DNA of 55,700 nucleotides from Alsobacter soli. Lineage in GTDB: Bacteria > Pseudomonadota > Alphaproteobacteria > Rhizobiales > Beijerinckiaceae. Below are positions 8,521-17,127 of this stretch, in pieces. The notes under the pieces were generated by a model. That model was not told the origin of the DNA, searched no databases, and saw only the letters and a list, made by a program, of their open reading frames with translations. A program made the translations under genes and the position numbers. Numbering within the stretch: position 1 is the first letter of the stretch; every line of letters starts with the position of its first letter. The DNA lies in assembly GCA_945883115.1 (NCBI GenBank), contig CAMCXA010000009.1:1-55700 (forward strand), written 5' to 3'.

Positions 8521-9048
8521 ATGCGTGTTATGGGTATTGCGGGATGGAGCGGGGCGGGCAAAACAACTTTGCTGTCGCGGTTGATACCGGTTCTGGTTGG
8601 CCGCGGGTTTTCGGTCTCGACGATCAAGCACGCGCATCATCATTTCGACGTCGATTATCCGGGCAAGGACAGCCATACGCATCGGGTCGCGGGTGCCACC
8701 GAAGTGCTTGTCTCGTCGGTGAACCGGTTTGCGCTGATGCATGAATTGCGTGGCGAGGCTGAGCCGAGTTTGGCGCAACTTTTGTCGATGCTGGCGCCTG
8801 TCGATTTTGTTCTGGTCGAAGGTTACAAGCCCGAGCCGCACCCGAAGATCGAGGTGCATCGTGTGGCCAATGGCAAGCCGTTTCTATATCCGAACGATCC
8901 GACCATCCTTGCCCTGGCAAGCGATGCGGCGATAGCCGACCGGAATGTTACTTTGCTTGCACTCGAAAATGCCGAAGAATTAGTCGATTTTGTTCAGGAG
9001 AATGCTGTGTCGGTGGAGGACGTGTTGCGGGTGTTGCAAGGGGCCTAG
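8521..9048 (+). CDS. mobB: Molybdopterin-guanine dinucleotide biosynthesis adaptor MobB
   Basis: A 175-residue P-loop GTPase that assists MobA in attaching GMP to molybdopterin. The Walker A motif GWSGAGKT is at residues 8-15. It is followed by VLVGRGFSVSTIKHAHHHFDVD, with the family's histidine-rich strand, and DSHTHRVAGATEV. The switch-like segment VDFVLVEGYKPEPHPKIEV is also typical. AAGGGG lies upstream of the ATG. It is convergent with mobA (15-bp gap), whereas many genomes fuse or co-transcribe the two. Confidence 0.93.
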   Translation: MRVMGIAGWSGAGKTTLLSRLIPVLVGRGFSVSTIKHAHHHFDVDYPGKDSHTHRVAGATEVLVSSVNRFALMHELRGEAEPSLAQLLSMLAPVDFVLVEGYKPEPHPKIEVHRVANGKPFLYPNDPTILALASDAAIADRNVTLLALENAEELVDFVQENAVSVEDVLRVLQGA

Positions 9049-9063
9049 AATAGGAACGGGCGA

Positions 9064-9723
9064 TCAGTCGATGATGAGACCGGAGAGAACAAGCTCATTG
9101 GCTTTTTCAAGGTCCTCGGGCGTGTTGATGTTGAAGAACGGGTCGTAAGGTATGATCGGCCAATTAATTGCCACAAATCCACGGCGGGATGCAAAGTTCT
9201 GAACGCTTTTACGGTCTTCGCCTGCCATAAAGGTTTCAAGTGAATTTTTCAGCCCAAGGGGCCAAAGGGCGACCGGCGCGTGAATACGGGTGCCAGAGGA
9301 AGCGCAAGCAATAGGGTGAGGCGCGTTTTGGGTGCCCGAGGCGAGGCGTGAGGCGAGATTATCGGGAATAAAAGGTGTATCGGCAGTCACGCTCAGAATA
9401 TGGGTCGCGTCCGGATGCTCCGTTGCCGTCCAGTGCATCCCTGCCAAAATACCGGCAAGGGGGCCTGATGCGTCCTCCGTGCTGTCGGGGATGACTGGCA
9501 AATCATAGGCCTCGAAGCGACGCGGGTCTCCGTTCGCACTGATGACGATTGCCGCGCATTGCGGGCTTAAGCGCGCTACAAGGCACTCAAGGAGCGTTGT
9601 TCGCCCGAGCATGCGCAATGCCTTATCTCCACCGCCCATACGGCGTGCCTGACCGCCTGCGAGGATCACAGCGATGATTTGCGGGGCTTGGGCGGGGTGG
9701 CCTGCGACGACAGAAATATGCAT
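9064..9723 (-). CDS. mobA: Molybdenum cofactor guanylyltransferase MobA
   Basis: Transfers GMP from GTP to molybdopterin, making the MGD (bis-MGD) cofactor used by enzymes such as the oxidoreductase at 17128. The nucleotide-binding signature LAGGQARRMGGGDKAL sits near the N-terminus. The metal-binding DT pair lies in VTADTPFIP, and LVARLSPQCAAIVISANGD matches the second strand of the GT-A fold. The length of about 219 residues is normal. The start is uncertain: ATG at 9723 has a weak AGAAAG upstream, and an in-frame GTG at 9738 has no ribosome-binding site. Confidence 0.92.
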   Translation of the reverse strand: MHISVVAGHPAQAPQIIAVILAGGQARRMGGGDKALRMLGRTTLLECLVARLSPQCAAIVISANGDPRRFEAYDLPVIPDSTEDASGPLAGILAGMHWTATEHPDATHILSVTADTPFIPDNLASRLASGTQNAPHPIACASSGTRIHAPVALWPLGLKNSLETFMAGEDRKSVQNFASRRGFVAINWPIIPYDPFFNINTPEDLEKANELVLSGLIID

Positions 9724-9786
9724 AGCGCTTTCTATCACGACCGATGGGGCGCGATAAGAGGCGGAACGTCCCCGCAGGCCTGATCG

Positions 9787-10269
9787 TCAGTTTGCGCCGG
9801 ACCTGACCGGGATTGTTTTTGCTTTTGCGGCAATTTCGGCCGGCTTTTTTACCGTGACATGCAGCACGCCTTTTTCGAACCGTGCATCCACTGCGTTGGC
9901 ATCAGGCTCGAAATTAAGCGGAATTGTCCGGTGGAAGGACCCGAAATTTCGCTCCAGATAGTGCCAATTCTGATCCTTGCGTTCGATTTCCTTTTTCTTT
10001 TCGCCGGAAATGATCAACCGATCACGGTCAAGCGTGACGGAAACATCCTTGTCGGAAACGCCGGGGAGTTCCGCCGACAATTCTACTGCATCCTTGGTCT
10101 CGGACATGTCCATGATCGGGAACGTCGCCATCGCACCATCACCGGAAAGGTAGGGAAGACGCCGTTCAAGACTGCCGAACATTTCCTGCATGTCCCGCCG
10201 GAAACTGCTGAGAGGGTCCGCGACAGACGGGTAATCTCCGGACCAAATGGATGGAATGAATGATCGCAT
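9787..10269 (-). CDS. Hsp20-family small heat-shock protein
   Basis: ATP-independent holdase chaperone of 160 residues that forms oligomers and keeps unfolding proteins soluble. The alpha-crystallin domain spans about residues 45-140, with ELPGVSDKDVSVTLDRDRL, ISGEKKKE, ERNFGSFHRTIPLNFEPD and the hallmark A-x-x-x-n-GVL pattern (VDARFEKGVLHVTVKK). A C-terminal IPV motif (TIPVRSG) is the usual oligomerisation I-x-I/V element. The ATG at 10269 is preceded by AAGGAGA at good spacing; a longer reading frame from 10314 lacks this. Upstream are two TTTGA/TCAAA inverted repeats. I could not recognise a ROSE-type thermosensor in the leader. Confidence 0.9.
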   Translation of the reverse strand: MRSFIPSIWSGDYPSVADPLSSFRRDMQEMFGSLERRLPYLSGDGAMATFPIMDMSETKDAVELSAELPGVSDKDVSVTLDRDRLIISGEKKKEIERKDQNWHYLERNFGSFHRTIPLNFEPDANAVDARFEKGVLHVTVKKPAEIAAKAKTIPVRSGAN

Positions 10270-10355
10270 AGCTCTTCTCCTTGATCTAGGTGCCTTTCGG
10301 ATGGTGGATGCCAACCGATACCGGCGCGAGACTAGGAGGACGCAAGCGATCGCGC

Positions 10356-10394
10356 TTTGATAAATTTCAAATTGTCATTTGATTGCAAATCAAA
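10356..10394. promoter_or_regulatory. Two operator-like inverted repeats upstream of hsp20
   Basis: Repeat 1 is TTTGA-N6-TCAAA (10356-10371). Repeat 2 is TTTGATT-GCA-AATCAAA (10378-10394). The two share the TTTGA/TCAAA half-sites, and their centres are about 22 bp apart, roughly two helical turns. They lie about 90-125 bp upstream of the hsp20 start and downstream of tRNA-Lys. No T-run follows, so a terminator for the tRNA is less likely than a protein-binding site. Confidence 0.45.
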
Positions 10395-10475
10395 GTCCAA
10401 ACAAGCTGCGAGAGAACAGCAGCATTCGACAAAGCCACAGAGATCGTGTGCAACGCCGCCGGAAGCGTTGCGAGG

Positions 10476-10551
10476 TGGTGAGCGCGCTGGGACTCGAACC
10501 CAGGACCTATTGATTAAAAGTCAATTGCTCTACCGGCTGAGCTACGCGCTC
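10476..10551 (-). tRNA. tRNA-Lys (TTT)
   Basis: A 76-nt cloverleaf on the minus strand. Acceptor GAGCGCG (10551-10545) pairs with CGCGCTC (10486-10480), then discriminator A and encoded CCA (10478-10476). The anticodon TTT is at 10518-10516 in loop CTTTTAA. The T arm GGTTCGAGTCC is intact. Confidence 0.97.
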
Positions 10552-10565
10552 CTCGACGCGGTTTG

Positions 10566-10594
10566 TGCGTAAAGCCTGCGGGATGCGGGGTCAA
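10566..10594 (-). promoter_or_regulatory. Candidate promoter of tRNA-Lys
   Basis: Minus strand: TTGACC (10594-10589), 17-nt spacer, TACGCA (10571-10566), 14 nt before the tRNA. This resembles the layout in front of tRNA-Asn. Confidence 0.4.
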
Positions 10595-10843
10595 TAGGCG
10601 ATTGGTCATGAAGATGGTGTGATTGTCAGTTTTTATCGGGAACAAAGGAAAAAATTACACGTTAGAGTGCTGGTGATACGCTCACGCTCAAGCCTGCTGG
10701 GTAATAAATGGATTAAATATGACTGTTCATCCCGCTTTCATGCATCGTGTTCTACGGGTAAACCATTAGATGATGTTTCGCCCATGAAATGACATTAAAG
10801 TCTGAACAGTCGAATCATTCCGGTCACAACGAGTTGGTTTTCA
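10595..10843. other. Intergenic region before glmU, no gene seen
   Basis: About 250 bp of non-coding sequence between the tRNA-Lys promoter and glmU. I see no RNA gene, strong hairpin or promoter match. One GANTC site (GAATC, 10812-10816) is present, a possible CcrM methylation target. Confidence 0.4.
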
Positions 10844-12223
10844 ATGGTCTCCAAAGATTCTGGTTCATCGTCGTTCGCGCGGTCTTGCGCAGCGATCATT
10901 CTTGCGGCGGGCGAGGGAACGCGGATGAAATCCGATATGCCGAAGGTTTTGCATGAGATTGCAAACCTTTCGATGATCGGACATGTGATCATGATGGTGC
11001 AGGAAGCCGGAGTGGACACACTTATTGCAGTTATCGGGCCGGGCCGGGAGGATGTGAGAGCGGAAATCTTGAAATTGTGCCCCAGCGCGAAGATCGTGGT
11101 CCAAGAGCAGCGCCTCGGGACCGCGCATGCGGTGTTGGCAGCAAAAAGCGAGATTGGTGAGCGGTTTGACGATCTTCTCGTGCTGTTTGCGGATACGCCG
11201 CTTTTGCGCGCGGAAACGCTGCAATCGTTGCGGAAACCCCTCAGTTCAGGTGCGGCAGTCGTGGCACTCGGGTTTAATGCTGAAAATCCGGCGGGATATG
11301 GCCGGTTCCTGACCGAGGGCGACCGGATGATCGCGATCCGCGAGCATAAGGACGCGACGGAGGCAGAAAGAGAAGTTACGCTCTGTAATTCAGGCTTGAT
11401 GGCGCTTGATGGCAAAACGGCCATCGGGATGATTGAAGCGATCGAGAACAAGAATTCACAGCGCGAATTTTATCTGACGGATGTGGTTGAAATTGCCGAT
11501 CGTCGGGGCTTGGCTTCGTTTTATCGGGTTGCTGATGAGCAAGAGGTCATGGGCGTCAATGACCGGGTGCAGTTATCAAAGGCGGAAGCGGTGTTTCAGG
11601 GTCGGTTAAGGAACGGTGCGATGCTGGCGGGTGTGACGATGGCGGCGCCCGAGACGGTTTTTCTGAGTTTTGACACGAGGTTCGGGCGTGATGTTCATGT
11701 CGAGCCGCATGTTGTTTTTGGGCGTGGTGTGTCGGTTGGTGACCATGTCCGGGTGAAGGCGTTCTCGCATTTCGAGGAGACGAAGATTGCGGAACAAGCT
11801 GAGATCGGGCCGTTTGCCCGGTTGCGTCCCGGGACGGAACTCGGCGTTGGCGTCAAAATCGGAAATTTCGTCGAGGTCAAGAAGGCGGTGATTGGCGACG
11901 GGGCGAAGATCAATCATTTGAGCTATATCGGTGACGCGACGATTGGGGCGCGGTCAAATATCGGCGCAGGCACCATCACGTGCAATTATGACGGATTTTT
12001 CAAATACACTACGATAATCGGCGAAGACGCGTTTATCGGTGCGAATTCGTCGCTTCTGGCGCCGATTTCGATTGGAAACGGAGCGTTTGTTGGTTCCGGT
12101 TCCGTGGTGACCGATGATGTGCCGGCCAATGCACTCGCCTTGGCGCGCGGTCAGCAGGTGGTGAAACTGGAATGGGCTACCGCATTTCGCGAGAAAGCGC
12201 GTGCGAAGAAGGCACGGAAATGA
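10844..12223 (+). CDS. glmU: Bifunctional GlcNAc-1-P uridyltransferase / glucosamine-1-P acetyltransferase
   Basis: Makes UDP-GlcNAc, the precursor of peptidoglycan and lipid A, from glucosamine-1-phosphate in two steps. The protein has 459 residues. The N-terminal pyrophosphorylase domain carries LAAGEGTRM (residues 20-28) and DMPKVLHEI. The C-terminal half (from about 255) is a left-handed beta-helix of hexapeptide repeats, with IGPFARLRPGTELG, KIGNFVEVKKAVIG, KINHLSYIGDATIG and NIGAGTITCNYDG, the acetyl-CoA and active-site region. The ATG at 10844 has no obvious Shine-Dalgarno sequence. Its pathway partner glmS follows after 126 bp. Confidence 0.97.
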   Translation: MVSKDSGSSSFARSCAAIILAAGEGTRMKSDMPKVLHEIANLSMIGHVIMMVQEAGVDTLIAVIGPGREDVRAEILKLCPSAKIVVQEQRLGTAHAVLAAKSEIGERFDDLLVLFADTPLLRAETLQSLRKPLSSGAAVVALGFNAENPAGYGRFLTEGDRMIAIREHKDATEAEREVTLCNSGLMALDGKTAIGMIEAIENKNSQREFYLTDVVEIADRRGLASFYRVADEQEVMGVNDRVQLSKAEAVFQGRLRNGAMLAGVTMAAPETVFLSFDTRFGRDVHVEPHVVFGRGVSVGDHVRVKAFSHFEETKIAEQAEIGPFARLRPGTELGVGVKIGNFVEVKKAVIGDGAKINHLSYIGDATIGARSNIGAGTITCNYDGFFKYTTIIGEDAFIGANSSLLAPISIGNGAFVGSGSVVTDDVPANALALARGQQVVKLEWATAFREKARAKKARK

Positions 12224-12349
12224 GGGCGGGGTGTTCATGTCACGTTTTGTTAGACAGATTGATTTGATTTTCGGAACCGATGCCGACAGGGACAGGTTTA
12301 GAATATCTCGAACATTATTCTCAAATTCAAGTAAGGCAGGGTGATCTGA

Positions 12350-14176
12350 ATGTGCGGCATTGTTGGTATTCTGGCGGCTGAACCGGCGGCGTTTCAGGTT
12401 GTCGAGGCGCTCAAGCGGCTCGAATACCGGGGCTATGATTCGGCTGGCGTTGCTGTTCAGGAGAATGGCGTTTTGTCGCGCTGTCGTGCCGAGGGAAAGC
12501 TTCGCAATCTTGATGCAAAGCTGCGGGAGGCGCCGCTCGGGGGATTAGCGGCGATCGGGCATACGCGGTGGGCGACGCATGGCAAGCCAACCGAAGCGAA
12601 TGCGCATCCGCATATGACGAAACGCGTCGCTGTGGTGCATAACGGGATTATCGAGAATTTCCGTACATTTCGGGCGGAGCTTGAAGCGTCCGGCACCAAA
12701 TTCCAGAGCGAGACGGATACGGAAGTGGTGCTTCATCTCGTGTCCAATGCGCTGGAGCGGTTGAATGATCCGGAGAAAGCAGTTGCAGAGGTGCTCCCGC
12801 AGTTGCGGGGCGCATTTGCGCTCGGGTTCCTGTTTGCCGAGGATGGAGATTTGCTGATCGGAGCGCGGCAGGGGGCGCCTTTGGCTGTCGGGTATGGCGA
12901 TGGCGAGACGTATCTTGGCTCGGATGCTCTAGCACTCGCGCCGTTCACTGATGCAATCACCTATCTTGAGGAAGGTGATTGGGTTGTGCTGACCCGAAAC
13001 AGTGCGGTTTTTCGGGATGTGAATAATCGCGTTGTCGAGCGTGCGCGGCTCAAGAGCAGCGCCGGTGCCTATCTGATGGACAAGGGCAATCACCGGCATT
13101 TCATGATCAAGGAGATTTACGAGCAATCCGAAGTCGTCGGGCGGACGCTGGCGCATTACCTCGATATGGCGGCTGGCAAGGTCACGCTGCCAATGGAGAT
13201 TCCGTTTGACTGGAAGGCGTTGAGCCGGATTTCGATTACGGCGTGCGGGACGGCTTCGTACGCGGCGCATATCGGTAAATATTGGTTCGAGCGCTTTGCA
13301 CGGATTCCGGTGGAAGTCGATATCGCGTCCGAGTTCCGGTATCGCGAGGCGCCTCTCGACAAGGGTGGATTGTCAATTTTCGTGTCGCAATCCGGCGAGA
13401 CTGCCGACACGTTGGCAGGGCTTCGCTATGCCAAAGAGCAGGGCCAGAATATTCTCGCGGTTGTGAATGTGCTGACCTCGTCGATTGCGCGCGAGAGCCA
13501 TGTCGTCGCGCCGATTATGGCGGGACCGGAGATCGGGGTTGCTTCAACCAAAGGGTTTACCTGCCAATTGACGACGCTGGCGTGTCTCGCAATCGCTGCG
13601 GGGAAGGCGCGTGGTACACTTAGCGCGGCTGAGGAAGAGCGGTTGGTGATGGAGCTGATTGCGGTTCCCGGGCTGATGGTGGAGGCGATCAAAGCCGAGG
13701 CTTCGATTGAGGCGGTTGCGCAGATGATTTCGAAATCAACTGATGCGCTTTATCTGGGGCGGGGCACGAGTTACCCGCTGGCGCTGGAAGGCGCGCTCAA
13801 ATTGAAGGAAATTTCCTATATCCATGCTGAGGGATATGCTGCTGGCGAGTTGAAGCATGGACCGATCGCGCTGATTGACGAGGCAATGCCTGTGATTGTG
13901 ATCGCGCCGCCGGATGGAATTTTTGAGAAAACAGTTTCGAATATGCAGGAAGTGGCGGCTCGGGGCGGCAAGATTATCCTGATCACGGACCATGAGAGTG
14001 TCGATCATGCGGGATTAACGCCGGCTGCGTCGATCCTGATGCCTAAAATGAAGCCGGATTTTGCCGCGATTGTGTATTCGATCCCGATCCAGCTGCTCGC
14101 CTATCATGCGGCCGTGGCGCTTGGTAAGGACGTGGACCAGCCAAGAAATCTGGCAAAGTCGGTCACGGTTGAGTGA
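12350..14176 (+). CDS. glmS: Glutamine--fructose-6-phosphate aminotransferase (isomerizing)
   Basis: First committed step of amino-sugar synthesis: fructose-6-phosphate plus glutamine gives glucosamine-6-phosphate. The 608-residue length is standard. The N-terminal glutaminase domain begins MCGIVGI, with Cys2 as nucleophile after Met removal, followed by RLEYRGYDSAG and HTRWATHGKPTEANAHPH. Two SIS sugar-isomerase domains follow (about 285-430 and 455-600), with CGTASYAAH, SQSGETADT and the end motif DQPRNLAKSVTVE. AGGGTGA precedes the ATG. Downstream of glmU it completes two of the enzymes for UDP-GlcNAc; glmM is not in the window. I found no glmS-ribozyme-like leader. Confidence 0.97.
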   Translation: MCGIVGILAAEPAAFQVVEALKRLEYRGYDSAGVAVQENGVLSRCRAEGKLRNLDAKLREAPLGGLAAIGHTRWATHGKPTEANAHPHMTKRVAVVHNGIIENFRTFRAELEASGTKFQSETDTEVVLHLVSNALERLNDPEKAVAEVLPQLRGAFALGFLFAEDGDLLIGARQGAPLAVGYGDGETYLGSDALALAPFTDAITYLEEGDWVVLTRNSAVFRDVNNRVVERARLKSSAGAYLMDKGNHRHFMIKEIYEQSEVVGRTLAHYLDMAAGKVTLPMEIPFDWKALSRISITACGTASYAAHIGKYWFERFARIPVEVDIASEFRYREAPLDKGGLSIFVSQSGETADTLAGLRYAKEQGQNILAVVNVLTSSIARESHVVAPIMAGPEIGVASTKGFTCQLTTLACLAIAAGKARGTLSAAEEERLVMELIAVPGLMVEAIKAEASIEAVAQMISKSTDALYLGRGTSYPLALEGALKLKEISYIHAEGYAAGELKHGPIALIDEAMPVIVIAPPDGIFEKTVSNMQEVAARGGKIILITDHESVDHAGLTPAASILMPKMKPDFAAIVYSIPIQLLAYHAAVALGKDVDQPRNLAKSVTVE

Positions 14177-14284
14177 TTTCTACCTAAGTTGACGAAATTT
14201 ATGGATTGATTGCCGCGTTTTTGTATATTGATAGTGTGGTAAGCTTTGACGCGGACCGCACTTTCGACAGGAACCCAGACGATC

Positions 14285-15031
14285 ATGACCGAACCGGAAG
14301 TTGATACAGCGCCCGCAAACTCGTTTATTCCGTTACCTCAATCGGTCAAGCCGACAATTGGGCAGCGTTTGCGCGCTTATTTTTTTACTGGCGTGGTTGT
14401 TGCGGGACCGCTGGCGATAACAGTTTATATTACGTGGTCGTTCATCAATCTGATTGATGCGTGGTTTACGCCTCTCATTCCCACGGGATATCTGCCCGAA
14501 TCCTTCGTCCATGTGAATATTCCGGGTATCGGGCTTTTGATTGCGTTTGTCTCTCTCACGCTGCTCGGGTTTTTGACGGCGAACTTGGTGGGGCGTTGGC
14601 TCTTGGCATTTGGTGAGACGCTTTTGGGCCGAATGCCGGTTATTCGCGGGCTTTATAAGGGTGTGAAGCAGGTATTTGAGACGATATTTTCGCAATCGGG
14701 CACGTCGTTCCGCACGGTCGGTTTGATAGAATATCCGGGCAAGGGATTATGGTCGCTAGTGTTTTTGTCGGCGGCTCCAGAAGGGGATGTCAGCAAGGCG
14801 TTGCCGGGTAGTGACGAGTATGTGTCCTGCTTCCTGCCGTGCACGCCGAATCCGACGACGGGGTTTTTCCTCTATATCAAGCGCAAGGATGTGATTGAGG
14901 TTGCGATCTCGATTGATGAGGCGGCGAAACTCATCATGTCGGCAGGTTTGATCCAGCCGAAGGATTCGAAACTTGTCTTGTCAGGTCAGCCCAAAGTGGC
15001 TGATGGACACACCGCAAAGATAGGCGCTTAG
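14285..15031 (+). CDS. DUF502 family inner-membrane protein
   Basis: A conserved membrane protein of unknown function, 248 residues. There are two transmembrane helices (about 33-55 and 80-100), with a short outer loop between and a soluble C-terminal domain. Family features are QRLRAYFFTGVVVAGPLAIT at the first helix, LGRMPVIRGLYKGVKQV, the PNPTTGF segment and a long hydrophilic tail. The ATG at 14285 is preferred over the in-frame TTG at 14246 because the protein then starts with the usual short hydrophilic leader. The stop codon overlaps that of convergent recG. Plants have related proteins (LIKE COV), but a bacterial role is not established. Confidence 0.85.
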   Translation: MTEPEVDTAPANSFIPLPQSVKPTIGQRLRAYFFTGVVVAGPLAITVYITWSFINLIDAWFTPLIPTGYLPESFVHVNIPGIGLLIAFVSLTLLGFLTANLVGRWLLAFGETLLGRMPVIRGLYKGVKQVFETIFSQSGTSFRTVGLIEYPGKGLWSLVFLSAAPEGDVSKALPGSDEYVSCFLPCTPNPTTGFFLYIKRKDVIEVAISIDEAAKLIMSAGLIQPKDSKLVLSGQPKVADGHTAKIGA

Positions 15032-17127
15032 CCGGCGCTGAGAAGTTTGGCGGCAGCATCCTTTTCGAAAAGATAGAGCAGGAGGCGAAGTGCCTCTCCG
15101 CGCGGGGTTTTCAATCCGGGATCGCGTGAAAGTGCGAGTTTGGCGTCATCGCGGGCAGCATTGAGCAGTTCATCGTGTTTTTCGGCAACAGCCAGACGGA
15201 ATCCCGGAATGCCGGATTGTCGCGTGCCGAGAATATCGCCTTCGCCGCGGAGTTTGAGATCTTTTTCGGCGATTTCGAACCCGTCCTCGGTTTGGCGCAT
15301 GGTCTCGAGCCTCTGCCGGGCTATGTTGCCGAGGTGTTTGTAGAGCAGGAGACAATGGGATTGCGTGCCGCCGCGTCCCACGCGTCCACGAAGTTGATGG
15401 AGTTGCGCGAGGCCAAACCGTTCAGCCTGCTCAATGATGATGATGGTAGCCTCGGGAACATCCACGCCGACCTCGATGACGGTGGTTGAAACCAGAATTT
15501 TGGTTATGCCTTCAGCGAATGCCGCCATTGCCGCGTCTTTCTCCCGCGGTGGGAGTTTGCCGTGGACGAGGCCGACCTGATCGCCATAGTATGATTTCAG
15601 ACTGGCGAAGCGCTCCTCTGCCGCGGCGATGTCGAGATCCTCGGATTCGGTCACGAGCGGGCATACCCAATAGACGCGATTTCCTTCCGACGTGGCGCGC
15701 ACGAGGCTTTGGGTGACGGTGTCGAGCTTGTCGAGCGACATGATCCTTGTGTCGATGGGTTTGCGCCCGGGCGGCTTTTCCCTGAGATTTGAGACATCCA
15801 TATCGTTGAAATAGGTCAGAACGAGCGTTCGTGGGATCGGCGTTGCTGTCATGACAAGCATATCGGTTGCCTCCCCTTTATTCGCGAGTGCAAGGCGTTG
15901 ATTGACGCCGAAGCGGTGTTGTTCATCAACGACGGCGAGTCCGAGTTTGTGGAACGAGACACCTTCTTGAAACAGGGCATGGGTACCAACGACCAAATGT
16001 GTCGAGCCGTCTGCCAAGCCGGTAAGTATCGCCTCTCGTGACGCTCCCTTGTCACGTCCCGTCAGAAGCGCGATTGAAACGCCCAATTGGTCGCAGAGCG
16101 GCTTCAAGCGAGCATAATGCTGGCGTGCGAGAATTTCGGTGGGAACCATGAGCGCTGCTTGCTCGCCGCCTTCGACGAGCGACAGCATGGCTAGAAAGCC
16201 GACAATTGTTTTGCCGGAGCCAACATCACCCTGAAGGAGACGCAGCATTTTTTCGGGCGATTCGAGATCATGTTTGATGTCAGCGATTGCTTGTGACTGG
16301 GCTTTGGTGAGTGTGTAAGGGAGCAGAGACAGGCATTTTTTGACGAGTTCGCCTGTTCCATGGCGCGCTTGGCCGCGATGGCGTTTCACCTGCTCGCGGA
16401 TCAACAGGAGTGCCAATTGGCCGGCGAGGACTTCATCGTAAGCGAGGCGCAGGCGGGCCGGTGCGAGAGGGGAGACGGATTCTGGCGAAATCGGCAGATG
16501 CAATGATTTCAGCGCATCACTGAAGGGTGGCCAGTGATGCTTGTTCAGATAGGTTGGCTCTTGCCACTCAGGAAGCGCAGGAAGCCGTTCGAGCGCTTTG
16601 CCTACGGAGTTGACCAGAACACGCGGGAAAAGTCCCGCAGTGAGCCCGTAGACGGGCTCATAGGCGGGTTGCTGGTCGTAAGCATAGGCGGCAAGAATGC
16701 GATCGGGGTGTGTGATCTGGCGATGGCCATCCCAAATATCGACGACACCGGAAATGTAGCGCTCCTCGCCGACGGGTAGAAGTTTTTCGAGACGGGCGGC
16801 AGGTGCGTTGAAGAAGGTCAGGATCAGGTCGCCGGTATTGTCCTCGACGATGATGCGATAAGCGGCCTTTGAACGCCCCGGTGGTGGTGGCTTGTGCAAA
16901 ACGATGCGGGCTTTGACCGTGGTCTGTTCGCCCGGGATTGTTTCGCTGATCGAGGCGCAAAGCTGACGGTCGATTGTCGCATAGGGAAGGTGGAACAGGA
17001 GATCAATCAGACGTGCGGGTGCTTTGGAACCGGTCAGCAGGCGGTTGAGCAAGGGCGCGAGTTTCGGCCCGATGCCCGGGAGGGTGTTGATTTCGGCGAA
17101 AAGCGGGTTGAGGAGGGGTGGTCTCAT
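15028..17127 (-). CDS. recG: ATP-dependent DNA helicase RecG
   Basis: Superfamily 2 double-strand DNA translocase that remodels stalled replication forks and branched intermediates. The 699-residue length is normal. An N-terminal wedge/OB domain (about 60-160) includes TTVKARIVLHKPPP. The helicase core has Walker A GDVGSGKT (residues 300-307), the DEQH box in VVDEQHRFG (401-404), motif III TATPIPRT, motif V and the VI-type QLRGRVGRG. A C-terminal segment LKLRGEGDILGTRQSG is RecG/TRG-like. The ATG at 17127 directly abuts the TGA of the upstream oxidoreductase gene (TGAATGAG), so translation is probably coupled. Confidence 0.97.
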   Translation of the reverse strand: MRPPLLNPLFAEINTLPGIGPKLAPLLNRLLTGSKAPARLIDLLFHLPYATIDRQLCASISETIPGEQTTVKARIVLHKPPPPGRSKAAYRIIVEDNTGDLILTFFNAPAARLEKLLPVGEERYISGVVDIWDGHRQITHPDRILAAYAYDQQPAYEPVYGLTAGLFPRVLVNSVGKALERLPALPEWQEPTYLNKHHWPPFSDALKSLHLPISPESVSPLAPARLRLAYDEVLAGQLALLLIREQVKRHRGQARHGTGELVKKCLSLLPYTLTKAQSQAIADIKHDLESPEKMLRLLQGDVGSGKTIVGFLAMLSLVEGGEQAALMVPTEILARQHYARLKPLCDQLGVSIALLTGRDKGASREAILTGLADGSTHLVVGTHALFQEGVSFHKLGLAVVDEQHRFGVNQRLALANKGEATDMLVMTATPIPRTLVLTYFNDMDVSNLREKPPGRKPIDTRIMSLDKLDTVTQSLVRATSEGNRVYWVCPLVTESEDLDIAAAEERFASLKSYYGDQVGLVHGKLPPREKDAAMAAFAEGITKILVSTTVIEVGVDVPEATIIIIEQAERFGLAQLHQLRGRVGRGGTQSHCLLLYKHLGNIARQRLETMRQTEDGFEIAEKDLKLRGEGDILGTRQSGIPGFRLAVAEKHDELLNAARDDAKLALSRDPGLKTPRGEALRLLLYLFEKDAAAKLLSAG

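Noticed and set aside
10270-10355. ROSE-type RNA thermometer in the hsp20 leader
   Set aside because: I looked for the UYGCU-type anti-Shine-Dalgarno sequence and a closing hairpin and did not find a convincing match; CCTAGATCAAGG gives only a weak 3-bp pairing.
12224-12349. Possible glmS ribozyme or riboswitch leader before glmS
   Set aside because: The 126-bp gap shows no ribozyme core, and this ribozyme class is typical of Gram-positive bacteria.
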